In this document: positions 44,037 through 53,138 of the stretch, piece by piece
Layout: each line of letters opens with the position of its first letter
Numbering within the stretch: position 1 is the stretch's first letter
Assembly: GCF_030817275.1 (NCBI RefSeq)
Contig: NZ_JAUSZD010000002.1
Span: forward strand, 1 to 64,000
Length of the DNA: 64,000 nt
DNA from: Paenibacillus sp. V4I7
Lineage (GTDB): Bacteria; Bacillota; Bacilli; Paenibacillales; NBRC-103111
Reading direction: 5' to 3'
The notes under the pieces: generated by a model
Databases searched by the model: none
Told to the model about the DNA's origin: nothing
Seen by the model: the letters and a program-made list of their open reading frames with translations, nothing else
Program-made: the position numbers and the translations under genes

Positions 44037-45783
44037 GGAAATCCTCCAATATTGGAATGGAAAAAGAAACACAAGTGCCAGCATATAACCGGCTCTCGAT
44101 GATAAGCCCAGATTCCGGTCCGTAATGCAGCTGCAGCCGTTCATGTACATTGCGCATGCCGTAGCTGGCATCGGAGGCAGGTAGGCCCTTCTGAGGATTT
44201 AAACTTTCCCTCACCGTTTTTAGTTGATCCTCGGACATGCCGATTCCATCATCCATGACCTTGAAGCTCATTAAACTGCCTTTTTGCTCGGCATAGATAG
44301 AGATGATGCCTTTCGCTTCTTTTTTCTGTATGCCATGAATCATCGCATTCTCAACAAGGGGTTGGAGTAATAGCTTCAGCATATACGTGTCATTCAACCT
44401 TTCATCGATCGTAAAGTCGACTTCGAATTCATCGGGGAAACGAATGGCTTGGACCTGCACATAGTTACGGATATGCGCGAGTTCTTGAGAGACGGTGCAA
44501 TATTCCTTGCCTTTGTTTAAACTGAAACGAAGGAAATCACTCAGGGCACCGACCATTTCGGCGATGCGATTTTCTTCGGTCAGAAGTGCAATCCAATGAA
44601 TGGATGAAAGTGTGTTGTACAGGAAATGTGGATTAATTTGAGCTTGCAGCGCCCGCATGTCGGCTTCTTTCTTACGTGTTTCATCATGAATGAGCTGTGT
44701 TTTGAGTGCCTCGATATGCGTGCCCAACATGTTGTAGCTTTGAGCCAGTCGACCAATTTCATCCCTAGAATCAGCCGGATATTGCGGCAAGGGCTCACTT
44801 GGATTGATTTTGGTTAGCAGACGGGCTAAAGCACGAAGCGGATTGGTAACCCTTTGGATCACAAACAAGGTAAGTACAATGTTAGTTAGCACAGCTAGTA
44901 CAACAGCTACGCCAGTTAATTGCAGAATGTACCGATTCTGAGCACTATATAATTCCGAGGGGATAACACCGATTAAGGTCCAGCCGGTCGAAGGCTCCCG
45001 ATAGTAAAGAATATTCTGCTTATCGTTCCCCTTACCAAAGGTCCATTCGCCAGAAGTTCCGGTTTTGATGTGCTCATTCACGCTTGGAAACAACGTTTCA
45101 ATAGGCCCATTGAGCCAGCTTTTATCCGTGGCTGACATAATCTCATTCCGACTATTCAACAGGGCAACTTGTCCATGTCCCTCGGCTAGCTGCGGTTCGG
45201 ACCATATTCGGGAAAGTACTTGTTCATCTAATGTAATCGAAAGCCAGCCGAGTGTCTGATAGTTATTGTAGCTTCGCAAAGGGCGTATGAAGGAAAAGAC
45301 TTGCCGATCACCCAAATAAGTTTCGATGTGATAGAGGTTTGTCCACATTTTATCCGTAATCTGTTCAATATCTATTTGCTGGCTGAAATCCGTTTTATAG
45401 ATGGTTGATGTGGCCAGAGGTTCGCTGGCACTCGCATTTTTTGGAAATATCGTAATATTGGAAATGTAATCTTTGGAGTAAACAAGATTGGTCATGAGGC
45501 CGAGAATTTGGGCTCGTGTCTCATCGGGTTTCTTCATATAAGCTTGAACATCACTTTGCCCAATTAAAAAGAGGGAGATATTCTCAACGTCTCTCAAAAT
45601 AAAACGGAATTTGGCATCCATCTGAGCGAGTGTGTCCAGACCTGCCTGTTGGGCTTTCTCTTCCGTAATGTTGGAAGAAATGGTGAAGGCGAACGTACCA
45701 AGAAACAACAAGGGGATTAATGTCGTAACGAGCATAATCACAGATAGCTTGCGCCTTAATGAGTAGCCAAACCATTTGATCAT
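44017..45783 (-). CDS. YesM-type sensor histidine kinase
   Basis: The 588-residue product has an N-terminal membrane helix (about 13-35), an extracytoplasmic sensor domain, a second helix (about 280-305), HAMP (VTNPLRALARLLTKI) and the His_kinase domain with phospho-acceptor His386 in QAQINPHFLYNTLSS, then an ATPase domain (PLVENAMIHGIQ, DDGIGM). This family (YesM/LytS) senses sugars or the binding protein. GGGGGAG precedes the ATG. Confidence 0.92.
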   Translation of the reverse strand: MIKWFGYSLRRKLSVIMLVTTLIPLLFLGTFAFTISSNITEEKAQQAGLDTLAQMDAKFRFILRDVENISLFLIGQSDVQAYMKKPDETRAQILGLMTNLVYSKDYISNITIFPKNASASEPLATSTIYKTDFSQQIDIEQITDKMWTNLYHIETYLGDRQVFSFIRPLRSYNNYQTLGWLSITLDEQVLSRIWSEPQLAEGHGQVALLNSRNEIMSATDKSWLNGPIETLFPSVNEHIKTGTSGEWTFGKGNDKQNILYYREPSTGWTLIGVIPSELYSAQNRYILQLTGVAVVLAVLTNIVLTLFVIQRVTNPLRALARLLTKINPSEPLPQYPADSRDEIGRLAQSYNMLGTHIEALKTQLIHDETRKKEADMRALQAQINPHFLYNTLSSIHWIALLTEENRIAEMVGALSDFLRFSLNKGKEYCTVSQELAHIRNYVQVQAIRFPDEFEVDFTIDERLNDTYMLKLLLQPLVENAMIHGIQKKEAKGIISIYAEQKGSLMSFKVMDDGIGMSEDQLKTVRESLNPQKGLPASDASYGMRNVHERLQLHYGPESGLIIESRLYAGTCVSFSIPILEDFHENHDR

Positions 45784-45821
45784 CTCAAGATCTCCCCCTT
45801 CGTTGTCTTCTTAGTCGTAAA

Positions 45822-46700
45822 TTAACCTTTCACAGCTCCGGCTGTCATGCCCTTCATAACTTGTTCTTGGAAGGCCAAGTACACAGCAATGGTAGGGATA
45901 ACGGCAATGGTCATGGCAGCTAAGGTTAAACCGTAATCCGTTTGATAGCCGTCAGCAAAGTTCGCGATACTGAGAGGCAATGTTTTTAAGCTGCTTTTGC
46001 TAATAAAAACAAGGGCGAACGAGAAATCGTTCCAGAAGTGCAGAAAGCTTAGAATAATGACGGTCGATAAGGCGGGTAAGGAAATTGGCAGCATAATACG
46101 CCAAAACACACCCCAAAGCCGTGTACCATCTATATAAGCAGCTTCCTCAATTTCTTTGGGTACAGAAGCCAAGTAGGCTGTCAGTACGAAAATGGCCGTC
46201 GGCAAAGCAAAGGCTGTGTAAGGCAGAATGAGTGCCCAATACGAGTTCAGTAGGCCCACTTGCTTCATAAGTATGAATAGGGGAACCAAAGTGCTGTGGA
46301 TAGGGATCAGCATGCCGATGACGAAGAACGTTAATATAATAGCTTTGAAACGAAACTTAATTCTGGCCAGCACATAGGCGGCTAGTGAGCTAACGAATAG
46401 CGTAAGAGCGAGTGAAACCAAGGAAACGATAACAGAGTTAAGGAAGGCAGTCCCCATTTTGGAAGATTTCCAAGCGGTAACGTAGTTTGAGAATTGCCAA
46501 GAAGCTGGCAGTCCGAACGGGCTGTTGAAGAATTCAGCGTTCGTTTTGAATGAGGATAACACCAACCAGAACAGCGGATATAACGTTAAAATAGCATAAA
46601 GTGTCAAGAACGTCCAAAGTACGCCTTGTTTCCATGCTCCAAATGAAAAGTTTCGTCTAGATGATCTTGCTTGTGTCGGTTGTGCAGCAAGGGGTTGCAT
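45822..46700 (-). CDS. Carbohydrate ABC transporter permease (MsmG/YesQ type)
   Basis: ATG 46700 is chosen because GGGAGG is 9 bases upstream; a GTG at 46706 is too close. The 292-residue product has six membrane helices and the binding-protein-dependent permease EAA loop VPKEIEEAAYIDGTRLWGVFWRI-like motif (EEAAYIDGTRLWG). CUT1 family. It is the second permease of the importer. Confidence 0.92.
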   Translation of the reverse strand: MQPLAAQPTQARSSRRNFSFGAWKQGVLWTFLTLYAILTLYPLFWLVLSSFKTNAEFFNSPFGLPASWQFSNYVTAWKSSKMGTAFLNSVIVSLVSLALTLFVSSLAAYVLARIKFRFKAIILTFFVIGMLIPIHSTLVPLFILMKQVGLLNSYWALILPYTAFALPTAIFVLTAYLASVPKEIEEAAYIDGTRLWGVFWRIMLPISLPALSTVIILSFLHFWNDFSFALVFISKSSLKTLPLSIANFADGYQTDYGLTLAAMTIAVIPTIAVYLAFQEQVMKGMTAGAVKG

Positions 46701-46718
46701 GCTCACATTCCTCCCTTC

Positions 46719-47594
46719 TTATGCTTTCGTTTTACGACTGGTGATCCACTGGCTTAAACCAATAAAGATGAGACTGATCAGGACGATGGAAGTCGAAATG
46801 GCACTCCCGAATCCGTAACGGTAAGAGGAGAAGGTCGAGTTATACATATACGTAGCGAGTAATTCGGTTCCATGCGCCGGGCCGCCTTTCGTCATGACAT
46901 AGACCAAATCAAAGGATTTCAAGCTGCCGGAAATACATAAAATGATCGCGATTTGCACCGTCGTCCAGATCATCGGAAGTGTAATGGAGATGAGCTTACG
47001 CGTACCTTCTGCGCCATCAATCTGGGCGGCATCGTGAATCTCGCCGGGAATATTTTGAAAGGCTGAAATGAAAATAATGAGATACAGACCTACGAAGCTC
47101 CAGATCAGTGGAGGCGCAAGTGCGAAGATGGCAATTTTCGTATCGGATAACCATTGCAGTTTCCAGCTTTCTAGACCAAGCTTATCGAGTAGGAAATTAA
47201 GAATCCCGATCTGCGGATGATAAATATATTGCCAGATCATCCCGATGACGACGGAAGACAGCACCATAGGAACAAACACGGCTGAGCGGATGAATCGTTG
47301 AAGCGCATTACTTTTATGAAGCAGGATGGCGAGCACGAGAGCGATTGGTAGTTGACCGAATACGGAAACAACCAAGAAAATAAGGTTGTTCTTCATGGCT
47401 CTCCAAAAGATGGTGTCATGGATAATCTCCACATAATTTTTCAGACCAATATATTTTGCTGCGCCGATCCCTTTCCAATCAAAGAAACTGTAGTACGTAG
47501 ACCAGATGACAGGTACAAAAACAAATAAAGCATAGACCAGAATAGCAGGCAGAAGACTTAGTACAACGAACCTGCGGACATAAGATGCATTCAT
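46719..47594 (-). CDS. Carbohydrate ABC transporter permease (MsmF/YesP type)
   Basis: ATG 47594 has GGAAG 8 bases upstream; a GTG at 47603 has no spacing. The 291-residue product has six membrane helices with VFVPVIWSTYYSFFDWKG near the start, GMIWQYIYHP and the EAA loop IPGEIHDAAQIDGAEGTR. CUT1-type permease pairing with the next gene, 12 bases away. No ATPase gene is in the operon; a shared MsmK-like ATPase elsewhere is expected. Confidence 0.92.
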   Translation of the reverse strand: MNASYVRRFVVLSLLPAILVYALFVFVPVIWSTYYSFFDWKGIGAAKYIGLKNYVEIIHDTIFWRAMKNNLIFLVVSVFGQLPIALVLAILLHKSNALQRFIRSAVFVPMVLSSVVIGMIWQYIYHPQIGILNFLLDKLGLESWKLQWLSDTKIAIFALAPPLIWSFVGLYLIIFISAFQNIPGEIHDAAQIDGAEGTRKLISITLPMIWTTVQIAIILCISGSLKSFDLVYVMTKGGPAHGTELLATYMYNSTFSSYRYGFGSAISTSIVLISLIFIGLSQWITSRKTKA

Positions 47595-47626
47595 TATTCT
47601 CACTTCCTTTACTAGTGAAAGTATCT

Positions 47627-47651
47627 AGCCCTGCCACACATGTGGAGGGCT
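47627..47651 (-). terminator. Intercistronic hairpin between binding protein and permease genes
   Basis: AGCCCT (47627-47632) pairs with AGGGCT (47646-47651) and CCAC/GTGG inside, with one bulged G. It has no T-run and probably sets a higher level of the binding protein by partial termination or mRNA protection. Confidence 0.55.
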
Positions 47652-47674
47652 GGATACAGGTATTGTAGGATGTC

Positions 47675-49006
47675 TTATTTGCCGAGTGAGGCTGCTTGTG
47701 CATCTTGAAGCTTTTTGGCAATAGCCTCTGGATTTCCGCCCATGAGCAGTTCTTGCAGGCCGTTGTTAATAACCTCTACAGCTGCGGAGCTTAATTTGGC
47801 ATCGTACACTGGCGTGATTTTCGTTTTCTTCATCAAATCATTCAATTCAACGAAGAGCGGATGCGCTTTGCTTGGATCGAGATCAATTTTGTAACTAACT
47901 AATGTAGAACTGTTAAGCGTTGCTTGTTGACCTTCAGGTCCGGATAAAGCGTACAATAATTTGAGTGCAGCTTCTTTCTTCGCACCTGTTACTTTTTTGC
48001 TAACGCCAAGGCCGGTTCCAACAACGCCGGATGTGGATTGAGCTTCGCCTTTACCGCCTGCAACGGGAGGCAGCAGCGTTACGTGCGTGTTAGCCAAGAC
48101 GTCTTTTGGTGTATTTTGAACAACGTCAGCCATCGCCCAACCGCCGTCAATAAACATCGCTGCTTTACCTTGGAAATAGAGCTGTCTCATTTGGTTTTGA
48201 TCAATGCTGTTAAATCCATCTTGGAAAGCTTTGGCATCACCAAGAGCCTTTAATGTTTTCAAAGATTGAATAAATTCAGGATCTGTGAACTTCGCTCCAT
48301 TTTGACTCGCAGCCTTGAGGAACCATTCGCTCCCTGTTGTCCGATCAGCAATCGCACTGAACATGGTGGACTGTACAGCCCAGTTTGCTTTATTACCGAG
48401 AGCAATGGGGATGATTTTATTATCGTTAAACGTTTTGATCGCCGCGTTCAGCTCGTCCCACGTTTTGGGAACTTGTACGTTATGTTGATCAAAAAGAGCC
48501 TTGTTGTAATAAATGAAGGAAGTCGGCGATAAGTTCATAGGTACGGAATAGATTTTTCCGTCAACTGTATAGCCATCGAGCGCGTTCGGAATGAAATTGC
48601 CTTTCCACTCAGGCTTGCTGTCTAGAAATTCATTGATCGGTTGCAAAAGGTCGCCGCTAACAAATTCCTTCGTCATCGCATCTGGCCACATGACGAACAA
48701 ATCCGGCATTTCATTGGCCGCGGCTACGGTCTTCAACCGTGTTTTGAGGCCGTCTGTTGGAAGCCCTTCAATTTCAAGCTCGATATCAGCGTTTTGTGCT
48801 TTGAAATCATCGAGAATTTTACGCATAGCTAGTGCTTTAGCGTCTTGTCCTGACCAGTTGTGCCAGATAGCGAGCTTAACTTTTTCCTTGGAGCCGTTTG
48901 CTGCTGTTGCATCTGGCTTATCTGCTGGTTTTTCACCACCGCCACATCCGGCTAGCAGCACTGTACTTGCTAATAATACAGTAGAAATTTGAGTGAATTT
49001 TTTCAT
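47675..49006 (-). CDS. Extracellular sugar-binding lipoprotein of the ABC importer
   Basis: ATG 49006 has AGGAGG upstream; the frame extends further but without a site. The 443-residue product has a lipobox signal (VLLASTVLLAGC, Cys about 21), then a SBP_bac family 1 fold: KVKLAIWHNWSGQDAKALAM, PDLFVMWPDAMTKEF, GKIYSVPMNLSPTSFIYYNK and AMFIDGGWAMADV. It captures oligosaccharides, presumably mannose-containing ones in view of the mannosidase, which is inference. It is the first gene of the minus-strand unit. Confidence 0.93.
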   Translation of the reverse strand: MKKFTQISTVLLASTVLLAGCGGGEKPADKPDATAANGSKEKVKLAIWHNWSGQDAKALAMRKILDDFKAQNADIELEIEGLPTDGLKTRLKTVAAANEMPDLFVMWPDAMTKEFVSGDLLQPINEFLDSKPEWKGNFIPNALDGYTVDGKIYSVPMNLSPTSFIYYNKALFDQHNVQVPKTWDELNAAIKTFNDNKIIPIALGNKANWAVQSTMFSAIADRTTGSEWFLKAASQNGAKFTDPEFIQSLKTLKALGDAKAFQDGFNSIDQNQMRQLYFQGKAAMFIDGGWAMADVVQNTPKDVLANTHVTLLPPVAGGKGEAQSTSGVVGTGLGVSKKVTGAKKEAALKLLYALSGPEGQQATLNSSTLVSYKIDLDPSKAHPLFVELNDLMKKTKITPVYDAKLSSAAVEVINNGLQELLMGGNPEAIAKKLQDAQAASLGK

Positions 49007-49240
49007 GATAGACCTCCTGATTGTGTATCTATTATATATTTTACGGATTTTGATTGATTTAGTAAGGTGAACAGGATAAGGAACAGGGTAGAAAATCATC
49101 GGATCATTGACGTGGAATATATTTCAAATTATGATAAAAGGAGGACAATGAAAGGATTGGTGACTTCATGTTGATACAGATTTCCAATTATTTGTTCATG
49201 GGTTCTTTATTATATTGTAACTTGTATTGCAAAAGGTGCA

Positions 49241-49432
49241 TTGAGCCAGGGATTTACTAGTGTAACTGGTTTGGGTGGCAATAGCGGATCAGTCACTGAT
49301 TTGAATATGGAACATAATCAAAAGAAGCATTTTCAATTTCAAGATTCATTGATTGGCAGGATCGTAAAGTCTTATTTCTTTTGGATTTCAGTTTCTGGTA
49401 TTATCATTTCCATGGTTATTTCAAAGCTCTAA
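49241..49432 (+). CDS. Possible small membrane protein
   Basis: The 63-residue frame starts at TTG with AAAGGTG 3 bases upstream, a weak arrangement. The C-terminal half is one hydrophobic helix (FFWISVSGIIISMVISKL) after a basic patch. A GC hairpin follows at 49442. No family recognised; it may be spurious or the end of a decayed gene. Confidence 0.3.
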   Translation: MSQGFTSVTGLGGNSGSVTDLNMEHNQKKHFQFQDSLIGRIVKSYFFWISVSGIIISMVISKL

Positions 49433-49441
49433 GATTATAAA

Positions 49442-49482
49442 AAGCCGCCAAGTCAGTGAGCTACTACTGGCATTGGCGGCTT
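49442..49482. terminator. GC hairpin upstream of the VanW gene
   Basis: 10-bp stem AAGCCGCCAA (49442-49451) / TTGGCGGCTT (49473-49482) with only a weak T-run. It resembles the hairpin at 39668. Confidence 0.5.
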
Positions 49483-49532
49483 ATTGCTTAAAATGATCGA
49501 AGAAACTGTCTGTTGTTGAAGGAGGCTTTTCT

Positions 49533-50357
49533 TTGCTTAAACCAATCCACCGAAGCCGAGCAAGAATATTCCTTGGTAAAAAAGTGTATCGACTTAAAAG
49601 GTATCTTCAGTGGTATTTGGATGCTAAGACATATGCCACGGCGAAGCAAGCGGAGCCTCTCCCTTACCTCTTATTTTCACATAAAACCCCACTCCTTAGA
49701 CAGCTGAAGGATGTAGATATGTGGCTTCAGCATAATAAAGTGATTAATCTAAGGATCGCAGCCAAACAGTTAAACGGTGTCATTGTGAAACCAGGAGAAA
49801 CTTTCTCCTATTGGCGGTTAATTGGCAGCACGACACGGCGTAAGGGCTATCTGGACGGCATGGTGCTTTTTCATGGGCAAGTACAGGCGGGCGTCGGAGG
49901 CGGGTTATGTCAGCTTTCGAATTTAATCTACTGGATGACACTGCATACACCACTTTCCGTAACGGAAAGATATCGCCACAGCTATGACGTATTTCCGGAT
50001 GCAGGTAGAAGTCAGCCTTTTGGAAGCGGTGCAACTTGTTTCTACAATTATTTAGACTTGCAAATTCTTAATGAGAACAACGAGGAATATCAGCTCATTA
50101 TTCGCGTCACGGATACTCATCTGGTAGGGGAATGGCGATCCGTGAGGCCAGCAATCCACACCTTTGAGATCTATGAAAAGAAGCATTGGATTACGCGTGA
50201 ATACTGGGGCGGCTATGTCAGACATAATGAAATTTACCGAAGGGTGCTGAACGCGGAACGGGAAGTATTGCGTGATGAATGGGTGACAGAGAATCATGCG
50301 ATTATGATGTATGAGCCATTGTTGACAGAAGGAACTACTGTAGAAGGAAAAATTTGA
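49533..50357 (+). CDS. VanW family protein
   Basis: TTG 49533 has GGAGG 7 bases upstream. The 274-residue product matches VanW: LKDVDMWLQHNKVINLRIAA, the VIVKPGETFSYWRLIG strand, GGLCQLSNLIYWMTLHTPL with the conserved Cys, and ERYRHSYDVFPD. VanW occurs in some VanB-type clusters and more widely in Gram-positives; a peptidoglycan-linked function is likely but unproven. No other van genes are near. It is monocistronic with a terminator. Confidence 0.9.
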   Translation: MLKPIHRSRARIFLGKKVYRLKRYLQWYLDAKTYATAKQAEPLPYLLFSHKTPLLRQLKDVDMWLQHNKVINLRIAAKQLNGVIVKPGETFSYWRLIGSTTRRKGYLDGMVLFHGQVQAGVGGGLCQLSNLIYWMTLHTPLSVTERYRHSYDVFPDAGRSQPFGSGATCFYNYLDLQILNENNEEYQLIIRVTDTHLVGEWRSVRPAIHTFEIYEKKHWITREYWGGYVRHNEIYRRVLNAEREVLRDEWVTENHAIMMYEPLLTEGTTVEGKI

Positions 50358-50382
50358 TGAGAACTTGGAGTAGGCCCTATGT

Positions 50383-50417
50383 AGCCATCTGGATGATAGA
50401 TCCAGATGGCTTTTTTT
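50383..50417 (+). terminator. Terminator of the VanW gene
   Basis: 12-bp perfect stem 50383-50394 / 50400-50411, loop GATAG, seven T. Confidence 0.9.
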
Positions 50418-50505
50418 CATTTGATTGAATGACGTTGCTTTGCGAATAATTTTACCTAAATGTGGGAAACTTTTGATTACATGATTTAGGAACGGTGGTG
50501 CAGGG

Positions 50506-52041
50506 ATGGGGACGATCCGGAGATGGTTAAATGGCATAAGATCAGCGCCAATCAAGGATTTATCTGATGAACTTAATCAACCGATTTCAAGGACCCTGAA
50601 TAATAACTTAATTACTCTAAACTCAATATTCAGCCACGCTCCAGATCTTGTTATTCGTCATTTTCAATTAAGAACAGGGGACAATGCTGTACTTGTGTAT
50701 TTGGAAGGGCTCATTGATAAATCAGCGATTAATAATAACATCTTAAAACCGCTCATGTATGAAATCAATTCGGTTAACGATTTTTGGGACTCTTCTACGA
50801 CGATTGCAAAAACAGAAGTTGTAACCTTATGGTCCCATATTGAAAAAGCAATTTTCCAAGGCCAAAGCATCCTGTTTATTGATGGGCAAGATCGTTCGCT
50901 TGTTTTATGTACGCAAGGCTGGCCTCAGAGGGCGATTAAAGAGCCGCAAATCGAATCGACGCTAAAGGGATCACATCAAGGATTTGTCGAGACATCGGGG
51001 CAAAATATTGCCTTGATCAGGCGCTATCTTCCTAATCGTGAACTGAAAATAAAAGAATTTAACGTCGGCTCTCGGGGAAATACGAGGGTTTCTATCATGT
51101 ATCTCGATGACGTTATAAATCCAGATTTCGTGAAAGAAATGGAAGACCGACTGCTGCAAATTAATGTGGATGCCATTTTAAACACGGGAGAATTGGCAGA
51201 GTTTATTGAAGATCATCCAATAAGTCTGTTTCCACAGTTAATCATGACGGAACGTCCGGATTCTGCTGCAGCCCATATATTGCAAGGGAGAATCGTCGTC
51301 GTTGTCGACCATTCTCCCAGTGTGATTGTTGCACCTGTAACCTTTTCGGCATTCTTTCAGAGTGTGGATGATTACAGCAATCGCTGGATCATAGCCACTT
51401 TTCTACGATTATTACGCTATCTAGCCTTAATTACGACGATCTCTTTATCGGCTGTATATATAGCTATTGTTTCGTTTCATTATGAAGTACTTCCTTTGGA
51501 TTTATTGGTATCGATTGGGGAATCCAGAGAAAAGGTACCGTTTCCCCCGATCGTAGAGGCATTTCTAATGGAGATAGCCCTAGAGATGTTAAGGGAAGCC
51601 GGTTTACGTCTTCCCGGTCCTATTGGACAAACAATAGGTGTCGTAGGGGGTATTGTCATCGGCCAGGCGGCCGTGCAAGCAGGAATTGTGAGTAACATTA
51701 TGGTTATTATCGTTGCCATCACGGCAATTTCCTCTTTTATTATCCCTGATTATGATATGTCCTCCTCGCTGCGGTTGCTTCGCTTTCCAATGATGCTTCT
51801 CGCTGCTGTGTTCGGTATGGTAGGCATTGTGATTGGGCTGATGATTATTGGAGCTCACATGATATCCATGGAATCGTTTGGAATATCCTATGGAAGTCCT
51901 GTTGCTCCCATCCGCCTGTCTGATTGGAAGGACGTATGGGTTCGACTCCCAATGTGGAAAATGAAGAAACGTCCACTTTCAACCGATCCAACTCAACTGA
52001 AAAGACAGGGAGCAAACAGAGAAGGTGAAGATCAAGTATGA
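50506..52041 (+). CDS. gerAA: GerA-family germinant receptor A subunit
   Basis: The 511-residue product has an N-terminal soluble domain (about 20-280: NNLITLNSIFSHAPDLVIR, then SILFIDGQDRSLVLCTQGW and GFVETSGQNIALIRRYL), and a C-terminal membrane domain of four to five helices with EAFLMEIALEMLREAGLRLP and GQAAVQAGIVSN. The A subunit resides in the spore inner membrane, and germinants bind the receptor complex. It overlaps the B gene by 4 bases. It heads an A-B-C-B-C operon. Confidence 0.94.
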   Translation: MGTIRRWLNGIRSAPIKDLSDELNQPISRTLNNNLITLNSIFSHAPDLVIRHFQLRTGDNAVLVYLEGLIDKSAINNNILKPLMYEINSVNDFWDSSTTIAKTEVVTLWSHIEKAIFQGQSILFIDGQDRSLVLCTQGWPQRAIKEPQIESTLKGSHQGFVETSGQNIALIRRYLPNRELKIKEFNVGSRGNTRVSIMYLDDVINPDFVKEMEDRLLQINVDAILNTGELAEFIEDHPISLFPQLIMTERPDSAAAHILQGRIVVVVDHSPSVIVAPVTFSAFFQSVDDYSNRWIIATFLRLLRYLALITTISLSAVYIAIVSFHYEVLPLDLLVSIGESREKVPFPPIVEAFLMEIALEMLREAGLRLPGPIGQTIGVVGGIVIGQAAVQAGIVSNIMVIIVAITAISSFIIPDYDMSSSLRLLRFPMMLLAAVFGMVGIVIGLMIIGAHMISMESFGISYGSPVAPIRLSDWKDVWVRLPMWKMKKRPLSTDPTQLKRQGANREGEDQV

Positions 52042-53138
52042 TAAAATATACGTTTAATCAAATTTCTTTGAAACAATACATTTTAATTATCTATAAAACT
52101 CAAGTGGGGATCGGTGTACTATCCCTTCCCCGAGATTTAGCTCAAACGGGGGGGACCGATGGATGGATATCTCTATTATTAGGTTGGATTGTATCTATTC
52201 TTCTTAGCTTAGTCATTATAAAGATTATGGAGAAAAACCCCGAAAAAACGTTATTTGAGCTATTATCTAAATACTTTGGTAAATGGGTAGGTAAAGGTTT
52301 ATATGTTCTTTGGATACTGTACGCGGTTTTTGCAGCAAGTGTGGTCATGTTTTCAACGATCCATATCATACAAATATGGATCTTGCCGGAAATGTCGAAC
52401 TTCATTTTGATGATTCTGTTTATCATTCCCATCTATATAGTTACCAAGCATGGAATAAGGGTAATCGGACTTTTTGCTGAATTCGTTTTTCTTATTTCCA
52501 TGTGGATGCCTATCTTATTGTTGTTTGCATTAAAAGATACCCATTGGCCATTCCTTCTTCCAATCGGTAAAGAAGGCTTGTTCCCCATTCTATCTACCGT
52601 AAAATCAACCATCCTTTCTTTCCTTGGGTTTGAACTGGCTTTCATTCTATATCCGTTTCTAAAGGACAAGAAAACCGCAACTAAAGGAATTATTATTGCA
52701 AACTCTTTATCTTTGATTATTTTTCTCATGGTGACGATAATTAGTTTTGTTAGGTTTTCTCCAGATGAGATCAAAGATTACACCTATCCCACGCTCAACT
52801 TACTGAAGCTCATCAAATTGCCGTTCTTAGAACGATTAGAAATCATTTTTCTTTCCTTTTATTTGCTTATGCTATTTATGACGATCGTTCCCTACCTGTA
52901 TGCAGCTGTGCTCGGAGCAAGTCAATTATGCGGTAAGCAGGATCATCGACCTATTTTACGTATATGGATGTGCCTATGGTTCCTATCGTCATTCTTTTTC
53001 CTCCCTTCTGCTACTCAAATCAATCAAATGGGCAAATCGTGGGGGATGGCAGGTACATATTTCGCTTATGTGATTCCCATGTTACTTTGGCTCTACGGAC
53101 AGCTCTTTCATCACGCTAGAAAGGAACAAAGGCAATGA
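52038..53138 (+). CDS. gerAB: GerAB-type spore germination permease, copy 1
   Basis: The 366-residue product has ten membrane helices of the APC-like Spore_permease family: TFNQISLKQYILIIYKTQVG, LSLPRDLAQTGGTDGWIS, GIRVIGLFAEFVF and PFLERLEIIFLSFYLL. In the family this subunit is thought to bind the amino acid germinant. Overlaps gerAA and the C gene by 4 bases each. Aligns end to end without gaps with the protein at 54286. Confidence 0.94.
   Translation: MIKYTFNQISLKQYILIIYKTQVGIGVLSLPRDLAQTGGTDGWISLLLGWIVSILLSLVIIKIMEKNPEKTLFELLSKYFGKWVGKGLYVLWILYAVFAASVVMFSTIHIIQIWILPEMSNFILMILFIIPIYIVTKHGIRVIGLFAEFVFLISMWMPILLLFALKDTHWPFLLPIGKEGLFPILSTVKSTILSFLGFELAFILYPFLKDKKTATKGIIIANSLSLIIFLMVTIISFVRFSPDEIKDYTYPTLNLLKLIKLPFLERLEIIFLSFYLLMLFMTIVPYLYAAVLGASQLCGKQDHRPILRIWMCLWFLSSFFFLPSATQINQMGKSWGMAGTYFAYVIPMLLWLYGQLFHHARKEQRQ

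Noticed and set aside
39668..49482. Similar GC hairpins at 39668-39708 and 49442-49482 as a mobile repeat
   Set aside because: Similarity is limited to the stem and a short loop part and fits ordinary terminator-like hairpins.
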